A stretch of 64,000 bases of DNA from Ophiobolus disseminans (GCA_010093685.1 MU006223.1:1411250-1475249); one strand, 5' to 3'. Positions 23,524-35,189 are shown, counted from the stretch's first letter. Program-made: numbers and translations. Notes: generated by a model from the letters alone, not told the origin.

Positions 23524-26500
23524 ATGAACATGGAGAAACTGAAGACACTGCTCATCGCGAATCGTGGAGAAATTGCGGTGCGCGACAAACCTCGGCGTGA
23601 AACACACGCCTGTTATCGATAAGTGGAAGGCGCTGACATCATCCACAGGTTCGCATCTGCAGAACAGCAAAGAAGCTCAACATCAAGACCATCGCCATCT
23701 ACTCTGAGGCAGACGCCGCATCGCAACATGTCCGCGATGCAGACGAAGCAGTGCTTCTGCCTGGCAGCAATGCGACGGCGTACACGGATGAAGAGTCCAT
23801 ACTGCGGATAGCGACTGAAAACAATGCAGATGCCATCATTCCAGGGTACGGCTTTCTGTCGGAAAATGCACACTTCGCGCGACTGGTGAGCGACGCTGGT
23901 ATTGCGTGGGTTGGCCCGTCGCCAGAGTCGATAGAAGCATTTGGCATCAAGCACACAGCAAGAGCGCTCGCCGAGGAAGCGAACATTCCCATCGTGCCTG
24001 GGACGAAGGGGCTGGTCGAGGATGAAGATAGCGTCGTAAAAGAAGCGGAGCGAATTGGCTTCCCTGTGATGTTGAAGGCCACTGGTGGAGGTGGCGGTAT
24101 GGGCCTCATCACCTGCAATAAAGTCGACGAAGTACGCGAGGGTTTTTGCATGGTGCAGTCGAGAGGAGAGACGCTTTTCAAGAACCCTGGCGTTTTCATC
24201 GAGGCCTTTTACCCAGCCAGTCACCATATTGAAGTTCAAGTTTTTGGCAATGGTCAAGGCCAGGCGATCCACTTCGGCGAACGCGAGTGTTCGATTCAGA
24301 GACGGCATCAGAAGGTCATCGAGGAATGTCCGAGTCCCTTCGTGGAGAGGAACCCGGAGCTGCGAGTGAAGCTGGGTGATGCAGCAGTGCGGCTAGCAGA
24401 ATCGATCAAGTATGGCTCTGCAGGCACCATTGAATACCTAGTGGACGATAAGTCGAGTGACTTCTTCTTCCTTGAGATGAATACTCGTCTGCAAGTCGAG
24501 CACGGCATCACCGAGCTATGCTACGATGTCGACCTCGTAGAGCTGATGCTCCAACAAGCAGATGTCCAATTGGCAGGTAAAGGCGGGCTTGATGGAAAGG
24601 CTCTCAAGCAAATGCAACCTTCGAAGCCTTCTGGATTCGCCATCGAAGCCCGCGTTTACACAGAGAACCCATTGAAAGACTACGCTCCCTCTCCTGGATT
24701 GCTTCAAAAGGTTGAATGGAAGGATGTCGCAGGCAGTCGCATCGACACTTGGGTATTCACTGGATCTCGCATAACCCCCAACTACGGTATGCCATATTGC
24801 CTCAGCTCGCAACCACCAACTGACAATACTAGACCCGTTGATTGCGAAAGCCATGATCCATACAAACTCTAGGAAGGACACGATTGCTTCAATGAAGGAG
24901 CTGCTCACGAAATCTTCCATATGCGGGCCGCCTACAAACCTCGGGTTCCTTGCGACCATTCTCGATGATCCACGCTTCAGCGCTGGTAACACGATGACCA
25001 GCTTTCTCAAAGACTTCAAGTACGCTCCACACGCAATCGATGTCATATCCGCAGGTGCCTACACCCTCATACAGGACTTGCCTGGACGACCGACGGTCGG
25101 CAAAGGCATCCCTCACTCCGGTCCCATGGATCCCATGGCATTCCAGATCGCGAACATACTTGTAGGAAACCCCCGTGGGATGGAGGGTCTAGAGATCACC
25201 TTGAGCGGGCCGGAGCTACGCTTCGTTGCGCCTGCCATTGTGTCCTTATGTGGTGCGCCTATGGATGCCACACTCGATGGCAGTGAGTTTCCGTCGTGGA
25301 CAAGCGTCAAGATTGAAGCCGGTCAGAAACTCAAGATAGGGAAGACAACTGGCGGTGGGTGCCGATCCTATCTCGCGGTTCACGGCGGCTTTCCGGCGGT
25401 TGCGGGATACTTTGGCTCGAAGTCAACATCTCCACTTGTTGCCATCGGTGGATACCAAGGTCGTGCGCTTGCGCCTGGAGATCTGCTGCAGATTACGAGC
25501 AACGTTCCGAAAGAGTTCACGCCCGCATCGCTGCCAGAATATGTCAGGTTGAAGTACGAGCCGGATTGGGAAATCGCTGCCATGGTAGGACCACATGACG
25601 AAGGCTACTTCGAACCAGAGTTTATCAAGACTATCTACGACACAAAATGGAGAGTCTCGCACAACGCGTCGCGCAGCGGCATTCGCTTGATCGGCCCAGT
25701 GCCCAAGTGGGCACGCAAGGACGGAGGAGAAGGAGGCGCGCACCCGAGCAATCTTGTCGAGTATGGCTATCCCCTGGGCACCCTGAACTGGACAGGCGAT
25801 GACCCATGTATCTTCCCAGTGGACTGCCCAAACTTCGGTGGCTTCACAAGCAGCACGACAGTCATCAAAGCAGATTGGTGGAAGCTGGGGCAACTGAAGG
25901 CTGGCAACACGCTCAAATACGTTCGTGTGGGTTTGCAAGATGCACTAAAGAAGCGTAAGCGAAACGAGAACTTCGTCAACACGATCGAGCAAGCGATCAA
26001 ATCCAACAGTGGATTGGAGGGCATCGAAGGCATACAGCGCGGCCATGTCAGCTTCCACGAAAGCAGCATTGGTAAAGCAGTAGTGTGGGAGAAAGACAGT
26101 GATGCACATACTCCACGAGCTCGATATCGTCAGGGCGGCGACGATCACTTGCTGGTAGAATATGGCAACGAGTCTTTCGACTTAAACCACCGTTGCCGAG
26201 TCACCGCCCTCGAGAATACGATCCTTTCTGAATCATCACCATCAAGCATCAAGTCAAACATCTACAACACTGTCGGATGCTGCACAACGCTACTGATCTA
26301 CTACAACGGCGCTGCGCTCCCACGAGAGGAACTCATTGCGCACCTGCAAACCATCGAATCCCAACTTGGTGACCTGCGCAGCATGAAAGTTCCGACGCGC
26401 ATCTTCAAGCTTCCCATCTCCTTCGAGTCGAAGCTCCAAGACGAAGCAACGCAACGCTACATGACCAACCAACGCCCACATGCACCCTGTCTCCCCGATA

Positions 26501-27414
26501 ATCTTGCTTTCGTAGCTAAGAACAACGCTTTCTCGCCGCAGCAGCTCAAGGACATCTACCTCACGGGCCAATTCATGGCCGTCGTCGTCGGCTTCTTCTG
26601 CGGCAACACTGTCTCTCTACCGGTCGACCCGCGACAGCGTCTCTCTGCACCAAAGATGAACCCGAGTCGCGTCTTCACGCCCGAAGGTACGGTCGGTTGG
26701 GCGGGTAGCTGTATGAGCATCTACCCGGTCGACTCGCCTGGCGGGTACCAGATGACCGGCCGCACAGTTCCGTGTTGGGACTACTACTCCTACAAGCCCG
26801 GCTTCAGCGAACGCCCATGGATATTCCGGGACTTCGACATCCTGACGTTCTACCAGGTCAGCGAGGCTGAACTCGATCGTTTGCTGGGATTGTTTCGCGC
26901 TGGGAAGTACGAGTGGGAGTTCGAAGAGGTACAGTTCGACATGGCGCAGCATAATCAGCTGCTAGACAGTACGCAGCATGAGGTCGCGGAGATCAGGAAG
27001 AAACAAGCCATCGCACAGGACGAGATGACGGAAGCCGAGAACGAGAGCTTGGAGCGATGGAGGAGGGAGAAGGCCGAGACTCAGGTCGATGAGGGCACGG
27101 TGGAGAAGCTGCTTGATGACCCGCACATCATCAGCGTCGAAGCGCCCGTCGATGCGAACGTCTGGAGGGTGGAAGTCAAGGAGGGCGATGACGTTGGCGC
27201 GACAAGTGTGGTGAGTCAAGGTCGCGACGCGAAGAGCGGGCCATGTGCTGATGTGCGACAGATTGTCATCCTCGAAGCGATGAAGTTGGAGATCGCGGTC
27301 AAGACACCCAACTCCGCATCTGAGTCGAGCAAGCTTGAGGTCGAGAAGCTGCTCGTGAAGCCAGGGGACACTGTAACGGCCGGAAGACATCTTGCGTTAC
27401 TTAGGCGGCATTGA
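23524..27414 (+). CDS. Biotin-dependent carboxylase: BC + KipA/KipI + biotinyl domain (urea carboxylase-like)
   Basis: Four exons (23524-23577, 23649-24786, 24833-27210, 27262-27414) give 1240 residues. A biotin carboxylase (KTLLIANRGEIAVR, the Gly-rich ATP loop KATGGGGGMG, FLEMNTRLQVEH) occupies about 1-450. Then comes the KipA/AHS2 carboxyltransferase half (LIQDLPGRPTVGKGIPHSGPMD), the KipI/AHS1 half (TPEGTVGWAGSCMSIYP), and a C-terminal biotinyl domain with EAMKLE. This is the order in urea carboxylase. The amidase domain of fungal urea amidolyase (DUR1,2) is absent. The last intron (51 nt) is a multiple of three without a stop, so retention would insert 17 residues just before the biotin motif; it was removed for family fit. 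Substrate is unknown: urea, guanidine-type compounds or lactams are possible. Confidence 0.88.
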
Positions 27415-28765
27415 GCGCGTTGATCGTGTACAAGTGCGCGATGTTAAGAGCAACATTTATAGAACTCGCGAGGCTGCTCGCAATGCTCACGACCTAACCA
27501 TGAGGTCCTGATGAGGATGTTACGAACCAGGCCCAATTCGTGCTATATGTGGTATAGCGCCAGGATCTTGGTGTCCAAAACAAGAAATCTAGGGGCTCGA
27601 TTCTTGGGCCCAATTTGTTTGCGATCTACGTATCTACACAGAAACTTTTATACATAATTAATATTCGCATTAGAAAATCGCACTATACTATATGGTTGCA
27701 ATTAGTTTGCAGCAACTATGCGCTGCGGCGGCTGCGCTATAGAGATATCTGTTAGATATAAGGTAGATTTCGGTAGAACCGTAGAAGGGAATAGATTTAA
27801 AGATAGCACGTTCTATAGACTCTCAGATCTCTAGGGCTAAGAGAGACTAGGGCAGAGTAGCCTTCTGTCTTATCTCTCTAAGACTGCACTACAGATACAA
27901 CAATACATACGCTTAACTCTAATACTTATTATTAATCTTAGAACTATATTATCTAATGATTAAGAGTTTTAGTGCCTGCACTATTAAAACACAACTAGTT
28001 TTATTACTCACTAGAACTAAGCGAAATAACGCTATTGCACAAATGCGAGAATAATTGTGGTGGGCTAGATCTATTGTAAGATGTTAGCCCTCTGCTGTCC
28101 TCAGTGGATACACTTCGGTTCATTGGAACATCATGGAACGTCATGGAACGTCATGGAACGTCATGGAACGTCATGGAACGTCATGGAATGTCCTGGAACA
28201 TCATGGAATGTCCTGGAACTAGCCAGAACAAGATATGTTCTTCTGACAGCTGACAAATGCTGATGTATGTAAAAACTTCCAGAAGCCAGCAGTCTGCTAT
28301 AAAGTCAGTCTGCTCTCTGGCTCTAGATAGACTCCATCGAATTCATCTCTGTTCAACCTAGCCTTCCCGCTGTCTTCAGCCTGGCCCCTTACAAAGCTGT
28401 TCAAGTTTCTTGCTCGCGAGCAAATAGTTATGAAGCTGCAAAATGTGGTCGCTGTCTTAGGATCATGGCGCTAATCGCTTAGCAGTTCAAAAACTTTTGA
28501 AACGTGACTGTAGGCCAATCTAACCCGTACTAGAGTGAATCTGCTAATCCGTTACACGTTTGAGGGGAGAGGCATGAATGGCACAACAAGCTTTTATGCT
28601 TATTGAATTACAGCACACGATCACGAGGCTACAATCCCGTTACACATAGAACATTCCAGCGCGCTACAATATAAACAGAACGAGTGAGTGTCTAGCCGAT
28701 TCCTCCCAGAAAGTTTTTAATTCTCGGCTCGGCTCTTCCAATGCCGAAACGCTGTGCCACGATAC
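27415..28765. other. AT-rich, RIP-like spacer
   Basis: 1.35 kb marking a sharp change to AT-rich sequence (about 27600-28100 rich in TA, TTAG and CTA). No gene is seen. It contains the 10-bp minisatellite listed separately. It starts the decayed part of the window. Confidence 0.55.
28121..28220. repeat. 10-bp tandem repeat, ten units
   Basis: Ten consecutive decamers based on tcatggaacg: the first is cattggaaca, six are identical, and the last four vary (tcatggaatg, tcctggaaca). The changed bases are mostly C/T and G/A transitions. Confidence 0.95.
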
Positions 28766-29854
28766 TCATAACACGATAGTAAACTTGTAGCCCATACCGC
28801 TGAAAGCTGTTCTCGCTAAATATCTCGGAGCAATCATACTAGACAATGCATTTCCTACTATCACGTCCAAACAACTGTCGATGAAGATGTTCATGTCTTG
28901 CATGACTGATTGACCTTCCCTAGAGACAGCTTGCCGAAGGCAATCCCCGGCAGCAAGGAAATCCTGATACGACTGTGTCATCATCTTGATCACAATGTCA
29001 GCAGCCTGCTGCGCTGAAACCCCTTTCTCATAAACAAGTATAGGGATGATAGAGTCAACGTCATCATTTTCCAGCTCTTTCTTCACAGAAGCAATGTCGT
29101 TCGCCAGGAATACACCGAACGCGACCTCGCGTATCAGTCGTTTTGTTGCTTCGTGGTCCCAGATCCAGGAGGGTATTGTGAGGCTATAGGCCCAGGGCAG
29201 GATCGCCAAACAGGGTCTCGAAGCGATACTTTCGACCCTCCGCTCAATGTATGCATCTAATGCTTGCACGCCAACCAAACGCTGAGCTTGAGATGCGCGT
29301 ACCGCTTCGAAGTATGCGTAAAGCGACTCTGCAAACCGGTTTCGATCCTCTAGCGACTGTCCGACTAGCATGGCCTTTCCTATGCCAATGAACGGTCCAG
29401 TATTGTGAAGACGACCAGGAATCGGAAAAGATGTGTTGAGTTCTGGCTGCAAACAGCACTTGAGAAATGCGATGGTGTCATTGATATAGGCTTCCGTTCT
29501 CTCGCGATCGTTGGTAAGGGATCCGCAGTCGATTTCATCATCCCAGAAGAAGAACCATGCCATTAAATTGCAGAGAACCTCGAACTTGTCTTTAGCAACA
29601 GCGGTCCAGAAGGTACCTGCGAATAAAGCGCTGTCGACTTTGCGTGCCTTATTTCGTTGTTCATCGGTGGGTATGTAGGTCTTGTAGAAGCACTCCAGGT
29701 CTTCCCGTAATTCATTCGTGTCAGGATGTTTGCGAACCGTCCAACCCTGATAGATGGCTAGGATGTCTGGAACCTCAATCTTGTGGCCGCGGAGACTCGT
29801 GACAAGATCAGATCGTTGGTGCAGGAAAGCACTATCTGCAGATGATGTAGTCAT
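28766..29854 (-). CDS. Class I terpene synthase (sesquiterpene-cyclase type)
   Basis: A single exon of 362 residues, in the normal range for fungal class I cyclases. The aspartate-rich metal motif is DDEID at residues 105-109 (FFFWDDEIDCG), and the NSE triad NDIASVKKE is at 252-260, correctly spaced. An Arg-containing segment (ERRVESIASRP) lies between them. It would cyclise a prenyl diphosphate, most likely farnesyl diphosphate, in the cytosol; the product is not predictable. The P450 at 31250 on the other strand is a likely tailoring partner. The gene has no TAG damage although AT-rich decayed DNA lies nearby, suggesting selection or recent arrival. Pentalenene/aristolochene-type synthases are the nearest general group. 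Confidence 0.92.
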   Translation of the reverse strand: MTTSSADSAFLHQRSDLVTSLRGHKIEVPDILAIYQGWTVRKHPDTNELREDLECFYKTYIPTDEQRNKARKVDSALFAGTFWTAVAKDKFEVLCNLMAWFFFWDDEIDCGSLTNDRERTEAYINDTIAFLKCCLQPELNTSFPIPGRLHNTGPFIGIGKAMLVGQSLEDRNRFAESLYAYFEAVRASQAQRLVGVQALDAYIERRVESIASRPCLAILPWAYSLTIPSWIWDHEATKRLIREVAFGVFLANDIASVKKELENDDVDSIIPILVYEKGVSAQQAADIVIKMMTQSYQDFLAAGDCLRQAVSREGQSVMQDMNIFIDSCLDVIVGNALSSMIAPRYLARTAFSGMGYKFTIVL

Positions 29855-31249
29855 GTTGAGCTACGCAGCTTGTCAAAATGATAGCAGATAAGATCAACAG
29901 AAGTCACGTCCTTATATATTTAATAACTAAACAACGCCAAGATTTGATAGTTGTGGTATATGACGATACGATCTGACACTTAGACTGATCCTGCAGGAGG
30001 AGTCACAAAGGTTCCACATTTGCTTAAGCAGTGCTAGTCTACCTCGTGACACACGAATATATGAGACATGGGAAGAGACAAAAAACCAGTTCATTCACGG
30101 ACACATGGCCATTAAGCTAGGGTCAATTCTGCGCAAAGGTATAGCACTAACCAGACAAAAGAGCACTAACGATCTACACATGACCGTTGTGGCTGACCCT
30201 TATCCTGCAGGGATTCAAAGCTTGTCGATCATCAAGTAACACAAGGGGTGCCGCGGCAAAAGTACTCAACTTCGCGTGCTTTGTGCTGTCAGCTTACAAC
30301 CTCTCCATAGTGATGGGAGGCACAAGAGTGGACACATGAAAGTAGATTGAATTGGTAGTGGACTACTGTGGGAAACTCGGGTGAGTTGATGGAGATGGAG
30401 ACGGGCTAAGCCCGAACAGGCAGGCTCCTTGGCAGCACGTGACTGCTCTCACGGGCAGGACCTGGAGGCTACCGAACACATAGGACGCCAACTTCGAAGT
30501 TAGAGGACGTTGGCGTGAGGTGCTATTTTGTGACGGTCACGACGAGAAGCAGATCACCTGTCGGAGTGGTGCAAAAGAAGCCTACAGGGAAGTGCCTGCT
30601 ACAATAGAACATCAAACAACTTCACGTACGTAGTTACAGATTGGTTGTCGCTAGTGTGTAGTACAGCACAGTTGTGACGCCCTACTAGAAAATAAGAGGC
30701 GCAGGGGAGTGATGGTGGGCGGAAGCTGTAATTAGGTAGTAACAGTGGCTTTATTGATTGTCTGTCCGTGTTCTCAAGCTGCAATTGGGTAGTAACAGGG
30801 GCTTTATTGAAGGCTTCTTCACTAGACGAAGCGGGCTGGACTGGACACTAGTACTCGTTGGAAAGGACAGCAGATTTGTACCACCGCACAATACTAAAAA
30901 GGACCAAGATAACTGGTGGATTGAAGCAGAATCCGATACTAAGAAGTGGTGGCTGTCTTGGAGGCGAATTGACCAAGGCGCTTACTTGCGATGGCCAAAT
31001 GTAGCAGGTTGAGAAATCAACATCTGAAAGCGTCACGAGGGCCATAGTGCGAGGGAGACGTAGATAGTAATCCCCGACCGTGCGACATACCGGAGATGTC
31101 CGCTGGTACAGAATTTCGCGCTTTGACCTTTGGAACGACATGTCACTCTCTAAATTCGTCACGGCTTGAACACATTTTCTACCGTTCTTTACCTGCTTTC
31201 GCGGTTTATTGTCCGCAGACCAAAACAAGGTAGTTGCTGTTTTGCTACA
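29855..31249. promoter_or_regulatory. Divergent intergenic region between terpene synthase and P450
   Basis: 1.4 kb between two start codons pointing outward, so it contains both promoters. A 34-bp phrase occurs at 30724-30757 and 30777-30810 (agctgtaattaggtagtaac against agctgcaattgggtagtaac). No other gene is supported. A TA-rich stretch (cttatatatttaata) lies about 55 bp upstream of the synthase start at about 29912-29926. Confidence 0.5.
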
Positions 31250-33103
31250 ATGGCAGTACTTAAGCCACCGTCATCTTTTGGCGGAGGCATTATGGTCTTA
31301 ATGGCTTGCTGGATACTTTTGAAGGTTCTGCGTTCCGGTCGTCGGGAAAAGTACCTTCCTCCCGGGCCGCCGACCGTCCCAATACTAGGCAACGCGCATC
31401 TCATGCCATGGACCAACCTACACCTTAAGTACACCATTCCTGCAGACGCTTACAATTTACATACTAATAATTTTTATTTAGACTGAAGGAATGGAGCGAT
31501 CGCTACGGGCCTGTGTACTCGCTGAAGATCGGAAGCACGACTATGGTGGTGCTGAATGAGCCTCGCGCCGTGCATCAGCTCATGACTAAGAAAGGCGCGC
31601 TTTATGTGGACCGTCCGGTGGACGAGCAGTGGAAGCTTGCGACTGATGGAGAGAGTTTTTTCCTTGCGCACGCTGGCCCGATCTGGAGAACGATGAGGAA
31701 GATAGCCGGCCAAGCTTTGTCTTCGAAGGTTCTTGACGGAAAGCTTGCTGAGATACAAGAAGCCGAGTGAGGTCTCGTCTGATGTTCCTTGTCGCGAGTG
31801 CTGACCCTATAAAGAATGAATCAGTGGATGCTGGATCTCCTCAACGAGCCGGAAGACTATCGCTCTCATACCATGCGTACGTCAACGTCTGTCACGAGCA
31901 TCATGTTGTATGGGCATAGGGCACCTAGATGGGACGGATTCTGGGCCTCGGTGAGAAAATGCAGGCCACAGTCTTTTTGAATAAGGCTGACGAGCATCGT
32001 GTGTAGGGCCTACATAGCACGATCGATGCGGTAAGCTGAATGATATTGTTTCAGTGCCGCGCATGGGCTGATCAGCGGGAACAGCTTCTCGAAGCGATTA
32101 AACCTGGCAGCTATCTTCCAGTAGCGCAATTCCCTATTCTTGACTGGCTCCCTGGTCAATTTAAGACATCGAAAGAGGTGGCGAAGTCCGCCTATTGTCA
32201 TAATGTATCGATGTTCTCCCGAGCTCGGGCAATCGTCGACAGCAGACGAGAACTCGGAGATATACGAGAGTCGCTACTCGATAGGCTGATAGACGGTTTG
32301 ATCAAGCCTGATATCCCACTCTCTTTCTCGCAGATTACGCACGGCTTCCTGGGCGCTATGCACCAAGGCGCTTCCGAGACGTCGGCTATGGCCACACTAA
32401 CAAGCGTGCTTTTTCTTGCGCTGAATCCACAAGTCCAGGAAAAAGCGAGGCAGGAACTAGACCGAGTTTGTGGAGTTGAGCGAATACCCCGGTGGTCTGA
32501 TATGGAAAATTTGCCGTACATCAGCTGCATAGTCAAAGAAGGCTTACGTATACGCCCAGTGTACGTATAGTACAAGGCACAGGTTTTTTCTAAGTGCTTA
32601 CTATGAGTCGCAGGGTACCCAATGGCATTCCCTATCGTGCGAGAGAGGACAGCTGGTATGAGGGCATGCTCGTACCCAAAGATGCAACCGTAGTCGTACC
32701 TATCTACGCGCTTCATCATACGTATTACGCTAATGCAGCGGTCTACAATCCTGATCGCTACTGCAACAACCTCAAGTCGTCTTATGAGAATGCTTCCAGG
32801 CCTGACTACGAGAACCGGGACCACTATACTTTTGGCAGCGGTCGCCGTCTCTGTCCTGGCATCCACCTGGGAGAAAGAACAGTCTGGCGTATGACCGCCA
32901 AAATTTTGTGGGCTTTTGAGATCAAACGTGCGGTTGACGAACACGGAAAGGATGTTGAGCTGAGCCCTGACGCCTATGAGATAGGCATGAGCGCTGCGCC
33001 AATGCCGTTCAAAGTACGCATAGTGCCGAGGACTGCGAAGCATGCGGCGGTGATCAGGAGTGCTGCGGCAGACATTAAGAAATTCTTGAAGCAGTGGGAG
33101 TAG
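31250..33103 (+). CDS. Cytochrome P450 monooxygenase
   Basis: Exons 31250-31428, 31482-31766, 31815-31950, 32055-32560 and 32614-33103 join to 531 residues. An N-terminal membrane anchor (about residues 12-26) is followed by the hinge PPGPP, the C-helix (WRTMRKIAGQAL), an I-helix oxygen motif in the block HQGASETSAM, the K-helix E-x-x-R (KEGLRIRP), and the haem loop FGSGRRLCPGIHLGER with the Cys ligand. It would be ER-bound and need a reductase. The fourth intron (31951-32054) is uncertain: the 24 nt at 32007-32030 are in frame and could be exonic, but the intron then left (24 nt) would be too short. Likely role: oxidising the product of the divergent terpene synthase (inference). Confidence 0.88.
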
Positions 33104-33393
33104 GTAGTTCGAAATTTAGTGGGGAAGACGTTGCGTATAAGAACGTGTGCGTGATGTCAATGTAGTGGCATCGCTCGAACTTTCATTTCACCAAGAAGTT
33201 ATGCTCGAATGGCATGAGCCTTGGTGGTAACTGGCAGATATTTACGTGCAGAGTTGATAAAAATAAAATCAATCAAGCCTGCCCGGCACTATAGTTGTGC
33301 GATCGCTGATTGGCTGCAGCGCTAGCGCGGCACCATGGTTGCGCGAACATCGACACTATAGTTGCACGATCGCTCTACATGCTCTGCACGCGC
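33104..33393. other. Spacer with a thrice-repeated short phrase
   Basis: The phrase cactatagttgtgcgatcgct (33287-33307) recurs as cactatagttgcacgatcgct (33354-33374), with a weaker version (caccatggttgcgcga) at 33331. No gene in the first 200 bp; the P450 3' end lies here. Confidence 0.5.
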
Positions 33394-33925
33394 AGCGCAC
33401 ACCCTATACACGCCATGCAAGGTAGCAGAGGAGAAGGAGAAGACAGCGCAGCTATTTTTACGCGATATCCAGCCTACAGCGTGCTCCTATGCCGCGAGCA
33501 TCGCTGCGCCGTCTACGGCCTTGATCACCACCTCGAGAAGCAACACTACATGCCTACGCCGCAGCAACAAGAGCTGCTCGCCTTGTATGAAGACTTGCCT
33601 TTGCTCTAGCCAGGCGACATTAGCTAGCCTGCATTGACGCGCTTGGGCTAGCGCAGGACGCGTTCCTCTGCTGCTGTACGAGTGGCAGCGTTAGCAGCAG
33701 CAGCGGCGGCGGCGGCGGCGGCGGCAGCGCAGCCAGTGGCTTTACCGGTATTAGCGCAGGTTGCGCGAAGATGCAGCAGCACGTTAACCAGCAGCACTGC
33801 GTCAAGCTAACGCGCTGGTCCTCTTCTACGGCTACCTCAGAGATCACGCAGCGCAGTGTGAAGGTGCTCGGAAGTAGAGAGGATATCTCCGGTGTTCTGA
33901 GGCACTAGGGTTGAGTTTCGCAGAT
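33394..33925 (+). pseudogene. Decayed C2H2-like finger fragment (OrsD/DUF3505-like)
   Basis: The plus frame contains a single-finger pattern, C-x2-H then H-x4-H (LLCREHRCAVYGLDHHLEKQH), followed by PTPQQQELLALYEDLPLL, then TAG stops at 33607 and shortly after, a poly-Ala run from a GGC microsatellite (about 33700-33728), and TAA/TAG codons to about 33925. The finger and the helix after it resemble the N-terminal finger of the genes at 53900, 57267 and 62684. I read it as a RIP-damaged relative of that group or of the OrsD-like finger family. Short length and divergence keep confidence modest. Confidence 0.45.
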
Positions 33926-34108
33926 GGACAAGCAGGGGGGTTGTGGCAGTTCTGACCGGGAGAACAGAGAGGACTGTCACAGGGGATTCACTACAATGAT
34001 CAGGGTTGCTGGGAAGGCTGTATCAAGATCGCTGTATTGAGTTGAACACGATGAGCTGTAGGAGCTCAACGTGGGTGTCTATATACTTGCGTACCATCGC
34101 TTAGTGGA

Positions 34109-34198
34109 CTGCCATTGCAGGATGGTCTGCCATCCCAAGATGGTCTGCTATTGCAAGATGGGCTGCCATTGCGCGATGGTCTGCCTTGGCGCGATAGT
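34109..34198. repeat. 18-bp tandem repeat, five units
   Basis: Five units of ctgccattgcaggatggt and variants start at 34109, 34127, 34145, 34163 and 34181. Units differ mainly inside the central 8 bases. Confidence 0.9.
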
Positions 34199-34423
34199 AG
34201 TCACGTGACATAGTTGCACTGCCCCACTTTAGGCGGGATAATTGTCCTCACCCAAACAATCAATACGTCCCGACCTTTGTTTGTAACACTATCCCCCCTC
34301 TTATTGCGTGTCGTCCTTGACAGCCTGCACGCCTCCTTTGCGGCGCATCCCTGTCCTGTAGTGGCTGGTCAAAACCCTTTTGTTTGTGAGCTGGAGTTCT
34401 GCTTCTGTATTGCCTCTCTAACC

Positions 34424-35077
34424 ATGCCTAAGGAATCCAAGAAGCCCTTAGCCCATAGCGTCCGTCCGCTCCGGAAGGAGTCCTCTACTACTAAGCGTCG
34501 CAACCGTGCCGCAATTGTGCAGCAGAAGAGTTTAGAGATGTTATTCCGCTGTTAGAGGTGCAAAAAGATAGGTCTGCGTTGTTTTGTAGATACTGCGTCG
34601 GGCCTCTGCGCTGGGTGCATTGCAGTAGGTGCTAAGTGTAGCCTTTTTGTTTCTAAAGAGGATTAGAAGAAGGTAGCAAAGGAGAAGCGTAAGAAGCGTC
34701 TCGCTTTAGCGCGTCTAGAGGCTAGCACTACGCAGGCTTGTGTAGAGCTACTAGAGGTCAAAGATTAGGAGTTAGAGTATTCTCGTCGGGATTTGAAACT
34801 TCTAGACGTGCAAGACTAGGCTTCTAAGGCCTTAGGTTCGAGTACGCTGCTAACCACCTTCGAAACTCTATTAGCTAATCCTAGCTAGTTACAGGCTCCT
34901 AACGTCCTTCTTGATTCTTCTTTTAACCTTGCTAGTTTCGATAATTTTCTATTATCTCTTAATAATCCTTTTCTTAACCTAGGCTTGTTAACTCTAGTGA
35001 CAAGTAGTGCTTAGTTGTATCGATCTAGTGGGTCCTATTGCATTCTTTTACGTTGCAGCTTCCTTATAGCTACTTGA
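34424..35077 (+). pseudogene. Zinc-cluster-like small protein, broken by six TAG codons
   Basis: From an ACCATG start at 34424 one frame runs 217 codons to a TGA at 35075. It is broken only by six TAG codons (first at 34553). The N-terminus is basic; a Cys cluster (C-x-R-C-x6-C-x8-C-x2-C-x6-C, containing CKKIGLRCF and CAGCIAVGAKC) follows; then a Lys/Arg-rich helix with leucines (KRKKRLALARLEAS). The whole frame has no Trp, while several Gln codons survive, so the TAGs are best read as former TGG. Similar small zinc-cluster proteins are common in ascomycetes, function unknown. Inactivated by RIP-type mutation. Confidence 0.6.
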
Positions 35078-35189
35078 TAGATTAATAAGGTATTAAAACC
35101 TAATAATAGATAGATAAATTGATGATAATATGTTCTATTCTAGTGTTCTCTAGTTAAGTGCGGAGTTTAACTAGGTATTAGATCTAGTA

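Noticed and set aside
28121..28220. CRISPR-like array
   Set aside because: Units abut without spacers, and the genome is fungal. The same holds for the other tandem repeats.
32007..32030. A 24-nt micro-exon in the P450 gene
   Set aside because: It is in frame, but it would leave a 24-nt intron, too short for splicing; kept only as an uncertainty.
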